The notes beneath the pieces are model-generated. The model was given only the letters and a program-made list of their open reading frames with translations. It was not told the DNA's origin and made no database searches. The translations under genes were made by a program, and so were the position numbers. Shown here piece after piece: positions 12,401 through 27,400 of a stretch of DNA of 64,000 nucleotides (positions are counted from its first letter, which is position 1; every line of letters starts with the position of its first letter). Where the stretch lies: assembly GCA_964017045.1 (NCBI GenBank), contig OZ024806.1, positions 569,502-633,501 of the forward strand. Direction: 5' to 3'. The DNA comes from Omphiscola glabra (Eukaryota; Mollusca; Gastropoda; Lymnaeidae).

Positions 12401-15400
12401 ACATTCATCTTTTGTTGTAAATGGTTAAATATCTTTTCAGTGACAGTTATTTGAATGTCTTTTCAGTGACAGTTATTTGAATGTCTTCTCACTGACAGTT
12501 ATTTGAATGTCTTTTCAGTGACAGTTATTTGAATGTCTTCTCTGACAGTAACTAGACCATGAAATTATCAACTTTTCTATTCCAGGCTGCTGCACTCGCT
12601 GTGGGAAAAAGATGACAACCCACTGAAACAGCACCAACAACAACATCAGCTGCCCAGCAGCAGCACAAGCAGCATCGGCAATACCAACACTACCAAACGC
12701 AGGAAGTTGTCGCTGCCAGATGTTGACAGCAGTGACGGGGTTTGCATGGACACGGAGCCGACCACGTCGTCCGGCGGTCCCAGCACGCCTCAGAGCAAGC
12801 TGTCCCAGAAGAACGCCCTCCTGGCCCAGCTGCTCAGCAAGAAGGCGCACAAGGAGACGGTCATCAACACCAACATTTCCATCAACCCGACGGCCGTCCC
12901 TCAGAACCGTTACCCCAGGAACCTCACGGAGAAATTCATCACCGTCAAGGTTGATGACGACCTCCCCATATCAAATGAACAAAATTCCGTCAGCGAGGGC
13001 CAAGGGGCGGGATTGCACAGGGCGACCGGCGGAAAAGATCAAAGTTCAAACTTGACCATCAACACTGGCAGCGTGCCCAACTTTTTAACAGGAAGTCCTT
13101 CGCCGATCAATTCAAACTCAATGAGCGGCATGGATATTGTGTGTGCGGATAGTCAGCTGAGCCAGATCCAGAGCCTTCTGGAGGGAGAGGATTCTATATT
13201 TGGTAATGAACCCATCATTGCGGATGATATCTCCAGGATGGGAGCCGACTCCTCTCTGAATGACCCGCTGCTGCAGCAAATTCTTCAGCAAGCTGCTGAC
13301 CTGCATGATGACCTGCAGAAAAATGCAGTAAGTGGTCATTCAGGGGGAATTACTCCCACTCAGCAAGTGGGCATGTCCATGTCAAGTCTCGGAGTCGGGA
13401 TGGGGTCGCACGGAAGTGGTCTGGGTAATCTGTCACCATCTGTCACTTCTATCGCCCAGGCCCTGGGGCAGTCGCTGCAGTCACTACAAAGGGAACAGAT
13501 CATGAACAGTAGCAGCAACCAGCAACAGGAAAGATTCCGTCACCTCAGCAACCAAAACCATCAGCAACAGCTGCTGTTGCAACAAAAACTTAAACTTCAA
13601 CAGCAGAAAGCTCTGGAGAGTAACAATCTATCATTGCAACAGCAGCTTCAACAACAACAGCTGCAGCAGCAACACCAGCAGTTGCAGCAGCAGCAGCTGC
13701 AATTGCAGCAACAGTTGCAATCACAGCAACATTTGCAACAGCAGCAACAACAGCAACCCTTTTTATCACCACCACAACAGCCTTCCTCGACAACCTCTCA
13801 ACAACAGTTGGCTAGCTCCCAGCCTTCATTAGTCTCATCAACTCAACAAAATCTTTCACAACCACTCAAGCAGCAGCTTCAGCAACAACAAATACAACAA
13901 TTATTACAACACCAGCAGCTGCAACAACAGCTTCAACAGCAGCAACAACAGCAACAACAACAGCAGCAGCAACAACAGCAACAACAACAACAGCAACAAC
14001 AACAGCAGCAGCTGTCTGACATGGACTTGAATGACGAGTCCAATCTTGTTGCCCAGTTGGAGGAGTTTATGAAGGAAACGGGCAACTGGCCAAGTTCTGA
14101 CAACTTTCTGACCAACCCAAGCCCCGCCCAACAGGGTGGGGCCAGCAGTATGGCCAATGAGCAGCAAGTCATTGATGTCATCAAAAGACAGCTGATGGAG
14201 GATCCCATAGGACCCCTGCAACAGCAGCAGCCATCTCAACTCTTGGGGGTCGCAGTGGACAATGCTATGGTCCACAGACAAGGATTACAGGTCAGTGCAA
14301 CCAGCCATGTATGATCAATAGTAACCGTAGCCATCTGAGTCCATTCATCTTTGTGGTCACTGGTTATTGGGTCAATTTGTCAATGGACCATTTGATCCCT
14401 TTGTTATTAGGGCCACGTCATTGGGACCACCAAGTAATTTGGTACATAGGTCATTGGGGCCATCGGCCAATTGGTCCACTGGTAATTGGGGCCACTGGCC
14501 ATTTGGTCCACTGGTCATTGCTGCCACTGGTCATTTGTCAATGGGGTTAACTAGGTTGTCACATAATGGGGAAATGTACCAGCAACCAATGGTATGCATG
14601 TCAATGTCTCTATGCAGTTTTCTTATCAAAATGTATTTCTATAAGGTCATTTCTATTTATAGATCTATTTTAATAATAAACTGCAACATTGTTGACTAAC
14701 AACTTTTTTTGTTGACCAATGTTTTAGACTGTCAAGATTCTTACATAATTACCTAACAGTCTTTTTAATTTATGTTAATTTTATGTTTACATTACAGTTT
14801 GGAATACATCAAAATAATGGACTGGATTAAGTAGGCTGTTTTATTTATTAAAAAAAATTCTTGAAACCAAACTTTTAAATAATTTTGAAATGGAACAGTA
14901 TATTCATGAATATTTGTTATGATTACTTTGTACTTTGATTATTTCAGCATATTAATAATAAAACCAGATGGTAATTAAAAAAAACATTCCGATTTAAAAC
15001 TTAAGAATTTTTAAGCCAGGACATTTTTAACTTTATAACTTAAGACTTTTGTAAAAGTAATTTTTCAAAGACAAAATCCAGCCATCCTGAGTGGTCCCAC
15101 TTATCTCTATAAAGCCAGTATGGACTTAAGAATAATCATTCAAATTTTGTTTAAGTCCCCCAGAATTACAATTGTTATTAGTTACCTACAAAATCGTACG
15201 TTTTTCATAACTGGTAAATAAGAAGTGGTGGGAAAAAAAATCAAATTTTGGGGTAGAAATTTTCCTCAATATAATATAAAATGAATATCTATTTGGGCAA
15301 CTGTTAGACCATGTTCCAAAGTTAGGCCCTGTTAGGCCATGTTCCAAAGTTAGGCCCCATTCTGTTAGGCCCTGTTCCACTGTTAGGCCCTGTTAGGCCA

Positions 15401-18400
15401 TGTTCCAAAGTTAGGCCCCATTCTGTTAGGCCCTATTTCACTGTTAGGCCCTGTTCCACTGTAAGGCAATGTTTCACTGTTAGGCCCTGTTTCACTGTTA
15501 GGCCCTGTTTTACTGTTAGGCCCTGTTTCACTGTGAGGCCTGTTTCACTGTTAGGCCTAGCAAGTATCCTGTCCATATGACATCATTTTTTTTATCAAAT
15601 ATTTTATTCTTCTCAGCGTTCACTACAGCAACAGTTGCAGTCTGGGATATCTAACCAACCCTTGGGCTCGAACCAACCGCTTGGCTCCAACCAACAGCTG
15701 GGCAACATGTCGCTGAGCCCAGGACAGAATGTTGTTCCTGGATACAGCAACAGCCCGCAGCTCAAACAGAACATACAGGGGTCATTCAGCCCACAGATGC
15801 CTGGTTTGCGCCCACAACAGCAGTCACAACAACAGCAGCAGCAACAACAGCAACAACAACAGCAACAACAACAGCAACAACAAGGGTTTAACCAGCCGAG
15901 AGGTAACTTCTGACAATATATTTTGTTGACTAGCATTGCTGTTGTAGTGCTAATGTAATGCTACTGTAGTGCTATTGTAGTGAAAATCTCTTTAATTTCT
16001 AGTAACAGGATTATTTGATTCAATCTACTATCGCCAGGCTGGACATTGCCTAGCTGTAAAATCATTGCAAATGTACGTCAGGAAATGGCATTAGCCTTAT
16101 ATGCCCTCCCCAAAGCAGCGCCTCTAAGCCCGAGTATCTAACTGCAAAGAGGCATGTTGGAGGTCTTCCTTTGCCAGGACAGCTACTGCCAGCACCCACT
16201 TTATCGGGTACCAAGGGAGCCCACCCCAGCCCAAGGACCACCGGGGACGCTGCTCTCACAGAGTCAACAGTTGACTTCCAAGGGGGTGGGGATGGTATAT
16301 TTACGTGCTAAAATCTCCCCCCTCCCATCCCAGGGAAGCATCAGATGCCCTCCAATACGGATTTCTACTGTGGGTTTCTACCTCTCAACTGATTTACGAA
16401 GCAGCTGTATGAAGCAGCTGTATGAAGCAGCTGTATGAAGCAGCTGTATGAAACGGTTGCCTAGGAACAGTTTCATCAATTGCTGTGTAAAACCATTACA
16501 AAGCTTGATCATTAATTTATCCCCCCCCCCCCCCGACCAATCTGTAACTTAAAGATGGCTCTGAATGGATCCCCAAATATGGCCCTAAAATGTCCTCAAA
16601 GATGGCCATGAAAATCTAATCAAAGATGGCCACAAGGACCATCATTCTGTTCAGTGACAGTGCATCCAATTTTTTATGTTATGTTCAGCTATTTTATTAT
16701 TCAACGCTTTATTTTACTTATGAAAGGTCCACTGGCGACTGCCCTGCAGAATTCAGTCCCCTTCCGTGGCGCTGGCCTCAACTCCTCCATGATTGTGAGG
16801 CAAACGCTGCTGTACCAGCAACAGAGCCGCCAGATGGGCAGGCAGAAACAGTTGCAACAGCAGGAGCGTGAGCGACAACGGATGCATCAAATGCAACAAC
16901 AGCAACAGCAGCAACAGCAACAACAACAGCGGCTCCAGGGTTTACCATTTAACCAGAGATTTAACCAGGTCAGTTTGCCTCAGAGATTTAACCAGTTAAG
17001 TTAGATTGGCGGTAGCATCAAAACCAAACTGATGAAAAAATTCTGGAAACTTTTTTTTTTACCATAAAATTGTGGTAATAAATATAATCATCACGGTATA
17101 TAGGCCTAATAAACAATTGTGTATAGGAATAGCATCCACAAGAAAATGGGAAGGTCAAATACCCTCACCTACCATACTCCTTGGCCCCACCTACCGTACA
17201 CCTTGGCCCCACCTACCCTACTCCTTGGCCCCACCTACCATACTCCTTGGTCCCACCTACCGTACTCCTTGGTCCCACCTACCATACACCTTGGCCCCAC
17301 CTACCATACTCCTTGGCCCACCTACCGTACTTCTTGGCCCCACCTATCTTACTCTTTGAACTTGACCACACCTACCATACTCCTTGGCCCACCTACCGTA
17401 CACCTTGGCCCCACCTACCTTACTCTTTGAACTTGGCCCACCTACAGTACTCCTTGGCCCACCTACCATACTCCTTGGCCCACCTACCATACTCCTTGGC
17501 CCACCTACCGTACTCCTTGGCCCACCTACAGTAATCCTTGGCCCACCTACAGTACTCCTTGGCCCACCTACTGTACTCCTTGGCCCCACCTACCGTACTC
17601 CTTGGCCCACCTACCATACTCCTTGGCCCACCTACAGTACTCCTTGGCCCACCTACAGTACTCCTTGGCCCACCTACAGTACTCCTTGGCCCACCTACTG
17701 TACTCCTTGGCCCCACCTACCGTACTCCTTGGCCCACCTACTGTACTCCTTGGCCCCACCTACTGTACTCCTTGGCCCACCTACCGTACTCCTTGGCCCC
17801 ACCTATCTTACTCTTTGAACTTGACCCCACCTACCATACTCCTTGGCCCACCTACCGTACACCTTGGCCCCACCTACCTTACTCTTTGAACTTGGCCCAC
17901 CTACTGTACTCCTTGGCCCACCTACCATACTCCTTGGCCCACCTACCGTACACCTTGGCCCACCGACCGTACTACTTGGCCCACCTACTGTACTCTTCCA
18001 GTGTTGATAATTACATTAGTCAAAAGATCCATTCTCTACCATTAGGTCACATTTTCTCTACCATTAGGTCACATTTTCTCTACCATTAGATCACATTTTC
18101 TCTACCATTAGGTCACATTTTCTCTACCATTAGGTCACATTTTCTCTACCATTAGGTCACATTTTCCCTACCATTAGGTCACATTTTCTCTACCATTAGG
18201 TCACATTTTCTCTACCATTAGGTCACATTTTCCCTACCATTAGGTCACATTTTCTCTACCATTAGGTCACATTTTCCCTACCATTAGGTCACATTTTCTC
18301 TACCATTAGGTCACATTTTCTATACCATTAGTTCACATTTTCTCTACCATTAGGTCACGTTTTCTCTACCATTAGTTCATATTTTGCTAAATATGTTATT

Positions 18401-21400
18401 CCGTGTCTATTCTGTTTGATTTTTTATTTTACTTTTAGTAGCGTATAATATTTACATAGTTCTTGCTCCTCTACTTCAGACATCCGTAGCATATTTACAT
18501 AGTTCTTGCTCCTCTACTTCAGACATCCGGAATGCCAAATCTAGAGGGCGCTGCAGGTCCTCAGACACCTTTCCCTGACAACTTCAGGGAACTGATGACC
18601 CAAGGCCATCCCCCCAACGTTACCTTGCCAGTCCAGGTATGTAGAAATGACCAAGACTAATGACACGTTTTCATGTAAAACATACTTACTAAATTTTATT
18701 TGTTACGTTTTTACATCTCCTGTTCTGTTGTAGCCATTAGCCACCAGCTTCTTAGTTGATTAAAGATTAGCCGTCAGCTTCTGGCTTAATTCAGGAGGTG
18801 ACATCCCCTTCTTTATTATTATATATTCTGCTTCTGCTTTAACATTTTTAGTAGGTAGTACATACTAATACATATATTGTCTCATAACAATATGTATATT
18901 GTCTATAGCAATACGTATATTGTCTCATAGCAATACCTATATTGTCTCATAGCAATATGTATATTGTCTCATAACAATATGTATATTGTCTCAAAGCAAT
19001 ATGTATATAAAGTATATTGTCTCATAGCAATATGTATATTGGCACAGGGATAATTGTTCTAAAGGCAATTATATTTTTGTACAGTTGTTGACTGTATTAC
19101 ATAGTTTCTATGTTAAATTTGGTATGTGGACAACCCTCCGACATGGTCTACAAAAAAAAAATGAAGTTTTTGTTCATTTTTAATTTATCCCATCCCTGAA
19201 TTTAGACACTAGTCAAATAATCTCCCTTGCCCGCCCTGTGTTAAGTTTGAAGTGCTCACAATTATCATTACTTTTTGCTGAGCTGACAATTATCATTACA
19301 TGTTGCTGTGCTCACAATTATCCTTACTTTTTGCTGTGCTCACAATTATCCTTACTTTTTGCTGTGCCTCTAAACCCAAATAAAAACAGTACTAGTATTT
19401 AAAACTGAAATGGGAAATAAAATTCTGCCTTTTTCTTCCCCCACAAGTCATGTGTAAGATCTGGACAGACTCAATAGTTGACATCATTCCTGTTCATTGT
19501 TCAATTCTGTTCACACATGTAAATAATGAATTAAATTATTAATTTCATTTGTTTTTTTTATCTCAATTTGATTTTATTTCACTTGTCTCAAATATAACAC
19601 ATCATTTATTTTATTGAAGAAACCCCTTTGTTTGTTTTATACTTTTGTAAGTGCATGAATTAGTTGCCTAAGCCTAAGTTCAGAATGTCATTAAATTAGT
19701 AGCCTAAGCTCAGAATGTCATTGAATTAGATGCCTAAGTTCAGAATGTCATTGAATTAGTTGCCTAAGCTCAGAATGTCATTGAATTAGTTGCTTAAGCC
19801 TAAGCTCAGAATGTCATTAAATTAGTTGCCTAAGCTCAGAATGTCATTGAGTTAGTTGCCTAAGTTCAGAATGTCATTGAGTTAGTTGCCTAAGTTCAGA
19901 ATGTCATTGAATTAGTTGCCTAAGCCTAAGTTCAGAATGTCATTAAATTAGTAGCCTAAGCTCAGAATGTCATTGAATTAGATGCCTAAGTTCAGAATGT
20001 CATTGAATTAGTTGCCTAAGCTCAGAATGTCATTGAATTAGTTGCCTAAGCTCAGAATGTCATTGAATTAGTTGCCTAAGTTCAGAATGTCATTGAATTA
20101 GTTGCCTAAGCTCAGAATGTCATTGAATTAGTTGCTTAAGCCTAAGCTCAGAATGTCATTGAGTTAGTTGCCTAAGCTCAGAATGTCATTGAGTTAGTTG
20201 CCTAAGCTCAGAATGTCATTGAGTTAGTTGCCTAAGCTCAGAATGTCATTGAGTTAGTTGCCTAAGCCTAAGCTCAGAATGTCCTTGAATTAGTTGCCTA
20301 AGCTTAAGTTCAGAATGTCATTGAATTAGTTTCCTAAACCTAAGTTCAGAATGTCATTGAATTAGTTGCCTAAGCTTAGAATGTCATTGAATTAGTTGCC
20401 TAAGTTCAGAATGTCATTGAAGTAGTTGCCTAAGCTCAGAATGTCATTGAATTAGTTGCCTAAGCTCAGAATGTCATTGAATTAGTTTCCTAAGCTCAGA
20501 ATGTCATTGAATTAGTTGCCTAAGCCTAAGATCAGAATGTCATTGAATTAGTTGCCTAAGTTCAGAATGTCATTGAATTAGTTGCCTAAGCCTAAGTTCA
20601 GAATGTCATTTAGTTAGTTGCCTAAGCCTAAGCTCAGAATGTCATTGAATTAGTTGCCTAAGCTCAGAATGTCATTGAGTTAGTTGCCTAAGCTCAGAAT
20701 GTCATTGAATTAGTTGCCTAAGCTCAGAATGTCATTGAATTAGTTGCCTAAGTTCAGAATGTCATTGAATTAGTTGCCTAAGCCTAAGTTCAGAATGTCA
20801 TTGAATTAGTTGCCTAAGCTCAGAATGTCATTGAATTAGTTGCCTAAGCTCAGAATGTCATTGAGTTAGTTGCCTAAGCTCAGAATGTCATTTAGTTAGT
20901 TACCTAAGCTCAGAATGTCATTGAGTTAGTTTCCTTAGCTCAGAATATCATTGAAGTAGTTTCCTAAGCTCAGAATGTCATTGAATTAGTTGCCTAAGCT
21001 CAGAATGTCATTGAGTTAGTTTCCTTAGCTCAGAATGTCATTGAATCAGTTGCCTAAGCTCAGAATGTCATTGAGTTAGTTTCCTTAGCTCAGAATGTCA
21101 TTGAATTAGTTGCCTAAGCTCAGAATGTCATTGAGTTAGTTTCCTTAGCTCAGAATGTCATTGAGTTAGTTGCCTAAGCTCAGAATGTCGTTGAATTAGT
21201 TGCCTAATCTCAGAATGTCATTGAGTTAGTTTCCTTAGCTCAGAATGTCATTGAGTTAGTTGCCTAAGCTCAGAATGTCATTGAGTTAGTTGCCTAAGCT
21301 CAGAATGTCATTGAGTTAGTTGACTAAGCTCAGAATGTCATTGAGTTAGTTGCCTAAGCTCAGAATGTCATTGAGTTAGTTGCCTAAGCTCAGAATGTTA

Positions 21401-24400
21401 ATGAGTTAGTTTCCTTAGCTCAGAATGTCATTGAGTTAGTTTCCTTAGCTCTAAATGTCATTGAAGTAGTTTCCTAAGCTCAGAATGTCATTGAGTTAGT
21501 TTCCTTAGCTCAGAATGTCATTGAGTTAGTTGCCTAAGCTCAGAATGTCATTGAGTTAGTTGCCTAATCTCAAAATGTCATTGAATTAGTTCCCTAAGCT
21601 CAGAATGTCATTGAGTTAGTTGCCTAAGCTCATAATGTCATTGAGTTAGGTTCCTAAGCTCAGAATGTCATTGAGTTAGTTGCCTAAGCTCAGAATGTCA
21701 TTGAGTTATTTTTCTTAGCTCAGAATGTTATTTAGTTAGTTGCCTAAGCCCAGAATGTCATTGAGTTAATTTTCTTAGCTCAGAATGTCATTGAGTTAGT
21801 TTCCTTAGCTCAGAATGTCATTGAAGTAGTTTCCTAAGCTCAGAATGTCATTGAGTTAGTTGCCTAAGCTCAGAATGTCATTGAGTTAGTTTCCTAAGCT
21901 CAGAATGTCATTGAATTAGTTGCCTAAGCTCAGAATGTCATTAAGTTAGTTGCCTAAGCTCAGAATGTCATTGAGTTAGTTGCCTAAGCTCAGAATGTCA
22001 TTGAGTTAGTTTCCTTAGCTCAGAATGTCATTGAATTAGTTGCCTAAGCTCAGAATGTCATTAACTTAGTTGCCTAAGCTCAGAATATCATTAAGTTAGT
22101 TGCCTAAGCTCAGAATGTCATTGAGTTAGTTGCCTAAGCTCAGAATGTCATTGAATTAGTTTCCTTAGCTCAGAATGTCATTGAGTTAGTTGCCTAAGCT
22201 CAGAATGTCATTGAGTTAGTTGCCTAAGCTCAGAATGTCATTGAGTTAGTTTCCTTAGCTCAGAATGTCATTGAATTAGATGCCTAAGCTCAGAATATCA
22301 TTAAGTTAGTTGCCTAAGCTCAGAATGTCATTGAGTTAGTTTCCTAAGCTCAGAATGTCATTGAGTTAGTTTCCTTAGCTCAGAATGTCATTGAGTTAGT
22401 TGACTGAGCTCAGAATGTCATTGAATTAGTTTCCTAAGCTCAGAATGTCATTGAGTTAGTTTCCTTAGCTCAGAATGTCATTGAGTTAGTTGCCTAATCT
22501 CAGAAGGTCATTGAGTTAGTTTCCTAAGTCTAAGCTCAGAATGTCATTCAATTAGTTGCCTAAGCTCAGAATGTCATTGAATTAGATGCCTAAGCCAAGC
22601 TCAGAATGTCATTGAGATAGTTGCCTAAGCTCAGAATGTCATTGAGTTAGTTTCCTAAGCTCAGAATGTCATTGAGTTAGTTTCCTTAGCTCAGAATGTC
22701 ATTGAGTTAGTTGCCTAAGCTCAGAATGTCATTGAGTTAGTTTCCTTAGCTCAGAATGTCATTGAGTTAATTTTCTTAGCTCAGAATGTCATTGAAGTAG
22801 TTTCCTAAGCTCAGAATGTCATTGAATTAGTTTCCTAAGCTCAGAATGTCATTGAGTTAGTTTCCTTAGCTCAGAATGTCATTGAATTAGTTGCCTAAGC
22901 TCAGAATGTCATTGAATTAGTTGCCTAAGCTCAGAATGTCATTGAGTTAGTTTCCTTAGCTCAGAATGTCATTGAGTTAGTTTCCTTAGCTTAGAATGTC
23001 ATTGAGTTAGTTGCCTAAGCTCAGAATGTCATTGAGTTAGTTTCCTTAGCTCAGAATGTCATTGAGTTAGTTTCCTTAGCTTAGAATGTCATTGAGTTAG
23101 TTGCCTAAGCTCAGAATGTCATTGAGTTAGTTTCCTAAGCCTAAGCTCAGAATGTCATTGAATTAGTTGCCTAAGCCAAAGCTCAGAATGTCATTGAGTT
23201 AGTTGCCTAAGCTCAGAATGTCATTGAGTTAGTTTCCTAAGCCTAAGCTCAGTATGTCATTGAATTAGTTGCCTAAGCTGAAGCTCAGAAGGTCATTGAG
23301 TTAGTTGCCTAAGCTCAGAATGTCATTGAATTAGTTGCCTAAGCCAAAGCTCAGAATGTCATTGAATTAGTTGCCTAAGCCAAAGCTCAGAATGTCATTG
23401 AATTAGTTGCCTAAGCCAAAGCTCAGAATGTCATTGAATTAGTTGCCTAAGTTCAGAATGTCATTGAATTAGTTGCCTAAGCCAAAGCTCAGAATGTCCT
23501 TGAATTAGTTGCATAAGCCAAAGCTCAGAATGTCATTGAATTAGTTGCCTAAGCCAAAGCTCAGAATGTCATTGAATTAGTTGCCTAAGCCTAATCTCAG
23601 AATGTCATTGAGTTAGTTGCCTAAGCTCAGAATGTCATTGAGTTAGTTGCCTAAGCCTAAGCTCAGAATGTCATGTCTACCGGTACTGAAAGACTTTTCT
23701 TTGCGAATTCAATGTGTATGCCATTAAAGGAATAACACAATAGATCCATTTAATGAGTTTCCCATGGTTATTTTAGATCGCTCTTCCTTTTAACTCTTTC
23801 CAAATTTATTTTCCATGTCAATCTCGACTCATGTGTTTATTTGCTTTATAGATGCTATGATTTGATTTACTTTTGTTTTATCTCCCCCTTGCTTGTCTCC
23901 CTTCTGTTTGCTTGTCTCCCTTCCTTGGTTTGCACGGATAGAGAGGCCAGGGCATGCCAGGACCAATGTCCCCTCGTTTCACCCCCCAGGGTCCCGGACC
24001 CTCGCCTCAGCCCGGCCAGTTGTCGCCTCATTTCTCCCCCCAACCCGGATCCGGGGGCACGTGGGGCATGAGGTCTCAGGGAGCCCAAGATCCTATTGGA
24101 ATGGCACAGGTAACAGTGTGTCTGTCTGTGTGTCTGAATGACACAGGTAACAGTGTGTCTGTCTGTGTGTCTGAATGGCACAGGTAACAGTGTCTGTCTG
24201 TGTGTCTGAATGGTACAGGTAACAGTGTGTCTGTGTGTCTGAATGGCACAGTTAAAAGTGTGTCTGTCTGTGTGTCTGAATGGCACAGGTAACAGTGTGT
24301 CTGTCTGTGTGTCTGAATGGCACAAGTAACAGTGTGTCTGTGTGTCTGAATGGCACAGGTAACAGTGTGTCTGTCTGTGTGTCTGAATGGCACAGGTAAC

Positions 24401-27400
24401 AGTGTGTCTGTGTGTCTGAATGGCACAGGTAACAGTGTGTCTGTGTGTCTGAATGGCACAGGTAACAGTGTGTCTGTCTGTGTGAATGGCACAGGTAACA
24501 GTGTGTATGTCTGTATGTCTGAATGGCACAGGTAACAGTGTGTATGTCTGTGTCTTTGTATGTCTCTGTGTTTGTATGTTTGTATGTCTGTGTCTTGTCT
24601 CAAACTTGCCATAAAGCATCAGGATGTTTGACACAACTCAAAAACAGATGAATGTAATAGTGATGAATGTAATAGTGATGAATGCAATAGTGATGAATGC
24701 AATAGTGATGAATGTAATAGTGATGAATGTAATAGTGATGAATGCAATAGTGATGAATGTAATACTGATGAATGCAATAGTGATGAATGCAATAGTGATG
24801 AATGTAATAGTGATGAATGCAATAGTGATGAATGCAATAGTGATGAATGCAATAGTGATGAATGCAATAGTGATGAATGCAATAGTGATGAATGCAATAG
24901 TGATGAATGCAATAGTGATGAATGCAATAGTGATGAATGCAATAGTGATGAATGCAATAGTGATGAATGCAATAGTGATGAATGCAATAGTGATGAATGC
25001 AATAGTGATGAATGCAATAGTGATGAATGCAATAGTGATGAATGCAATAGTGATGAATGCAATAGTGATGAATGCAATAGTGATGAATGCAATAGTGATG
25101 AATGCAATAGTGATGAATGCAATAGTGATGAATGCAATAGTGATGAATGCAATAGTGATGAATGCAATAGTGATGAATGCAATAGTGATGAATGCAATAG
25201 TGATGAATGCAATAGTGATGAATGCAATAGTGATGAATGCAATAGTGATGACTTTCAGGAGAGAAAATTAGAAAGATTACGTCTTTAATCAGAAAGATTA
25301 CGTCTTTTGTTTTGTTTTGATGTGCAGAAAAAAGAATCTTTTGTAAACCAATTATCATTTGTTATTGACCTTCATAGACATTCTTACGAGACTTGTTATG
25401 TTAGCTTAAATAATAATCTTGCTTGACTTTGAGTCTATACATGGCAGTCATATTCTGAGTTGACTTGAGTGCTTCCTATAATTAAGGTTGGCATTTCAAG
25501 ACAGGAATCATGGGTTCTCAAATCGTAATTCAATGATTGTACATTGCTGCCAACTGTTATGAGATAACGTATGACTTATGACATGAGATAATGTATGACA
25601 TGACATGAGATAATGCATGACATATTATGAGATAATGTATGACATATGACATGAGATAACATATGACATACCGAGCATTATAATCTATCATTACACAATG
25701 ATTATAAGTTGACTCTCCGCCTCCACTCTAAGAGAAATGTTCCCCCACATATTAACTGTACTGCTTCATATCTCTTACATTTCATGTTCCACTATCCCAT
25801 GAGAATCTTACTTCTAATGATCCACTATCCCATGAGAATCTTTCTTCTAATGATCCACTATCCCACGATAATTTTACTTCTAATGTTCCACTATCCCATG
25901 AGAATCTTACATTTCATGTTCCACTATCCCATGAGAATCTTACTTCTAATGATCCACTATCCCATGAGAATCTTTCTTCTAATGATCCACTATCCCACAA
26001 GAATCTTACTTCTAATGATCCACTATCCCATGAGAATCTTGCTTCTAATGATCCACTATCCCATGAGATTTATTGAAAGGCTTGTTAATCATAGCATCAG
26101 TTCTGCATGTCTTTGGATTCTTTGTTTATAAAGAAAAAAAAAATATATATATATATATGCTGTAAATCCTGACCTTTCAACTTGTTATAATAGAAATGAT
26201 AGACGTGTACCGACTTGTACAGACCTAGATATAATAATAATAGATATAATAAACATGTTAAACGACTTGTACTGACCTAGATATAATAGAAATGATAGAC
26301 ATGTGTACCGACTTGTACTGACCTAGATATAATAGAAATGATAGACATGTGTACCGACTTGTACTGACCTAGATATAAAAGAAATGATAGACATGTGTAC
26401 CAACTTGTAACGACCTAGATATAATAGAAATGATAGACATGTGTACCGACTTGTACCGACCTAGATATAATAGAATTAATAGATATGTGTACAGACTTGT
26501 ACCGACCTAGATATAATAGATATGATAAACATGTTCAACCACTTGTACTGACCTAGATATAATAGAAATGATAGACGTGTACCGACCTAGATATAATAGA
26601 AATGATAGACATGTTAAACGAATTGTACCGACCTAGATAATAGAAATGATAAACATATATATAAACTTAATAGTCCATACAAAGATTGTTTAAAAATTTT
26701 AAATATTCTTTTTAACCGGAGGTAAATTTAACAATAACTTCCTGTTTTAGGGTAATCAGTTTTCCCCCAATATGAACCGCCAGAGGTCACTGTCAGGCAA
26801 TTCACTGCCCAGCCCTGTCAACCAACAGCAACTGCCTCAAGCGCAGCAGAGCCAACAACAGCAGCAGCAGCAACAGCAACAACAACAGCAACGTGACGCT
26901 CGCTTTCAGTTTTCTGACAACTCCCAGTTTGTGGGGGGTTCTGTTGGTGGGGTCTTCTCACCTCAACAGCAAGGTCAAGGACAGAGCATGTTCCAACAGA
27001 ACAGGATGTTGCAGAGAGTACCCACAGGTGAGTTATCCAAAGGTAATGCAGTGCAGTACATGTGGGAAGTACGATTTTTGTGTGTGTGCCTGAGTTTATC
27101 TAAATGCCAATGTACTTTATTCAAAAAAAATTTGTAAATTATGAAACAAAATGAAAGTATGTAGTTAATCGTAAAGCTCTTTCAATTTCTACTCTTTAAT
27201 TATTTCTTCCAAAGGTCGTGGATCTCCCCGTGCCCCACAGAGCCCTTTCGGCACAAGCCCACCGGACCCATTGCTGATTTCTCCACAGGCAGTTTTGTCC
27301 CCCAATGCTGGCATGAGACAGTCTCAGCAGTCGTCTGTCCAAGTGAGAGTCAAATATTTGTTTTATCAGATTGGAGAGTTGCATTTTTTGAAAAATAGCT

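Noticed and set aside
13904..14281. Antisense poly-Leu/poly-Cys ORFs opposite the exon 11 glutamine tract
   Set aside because: Shadow frames of CAA/CAG repeats inside a well-supported coding exon.
17160..18089. ORFs of the HTPWPTY/LGPPTVL type
   Set aside because: Repeat frames of the ccttggcccacctacc array in intron 13.
18480..18522. Upstream exon 14 acceptor as the true exon start
   Set aside because: Using it adds 43 bases and breaks the otherwise continuous frame; the second copy gives clean phase 0.
24600..25358. Histidine/isoleucine-rich and MNAIV repeat ORFs on both strands
   Set aside because: Artefacts of the 15-bp gatgaatgcaatagt array within NCOA intron 15.
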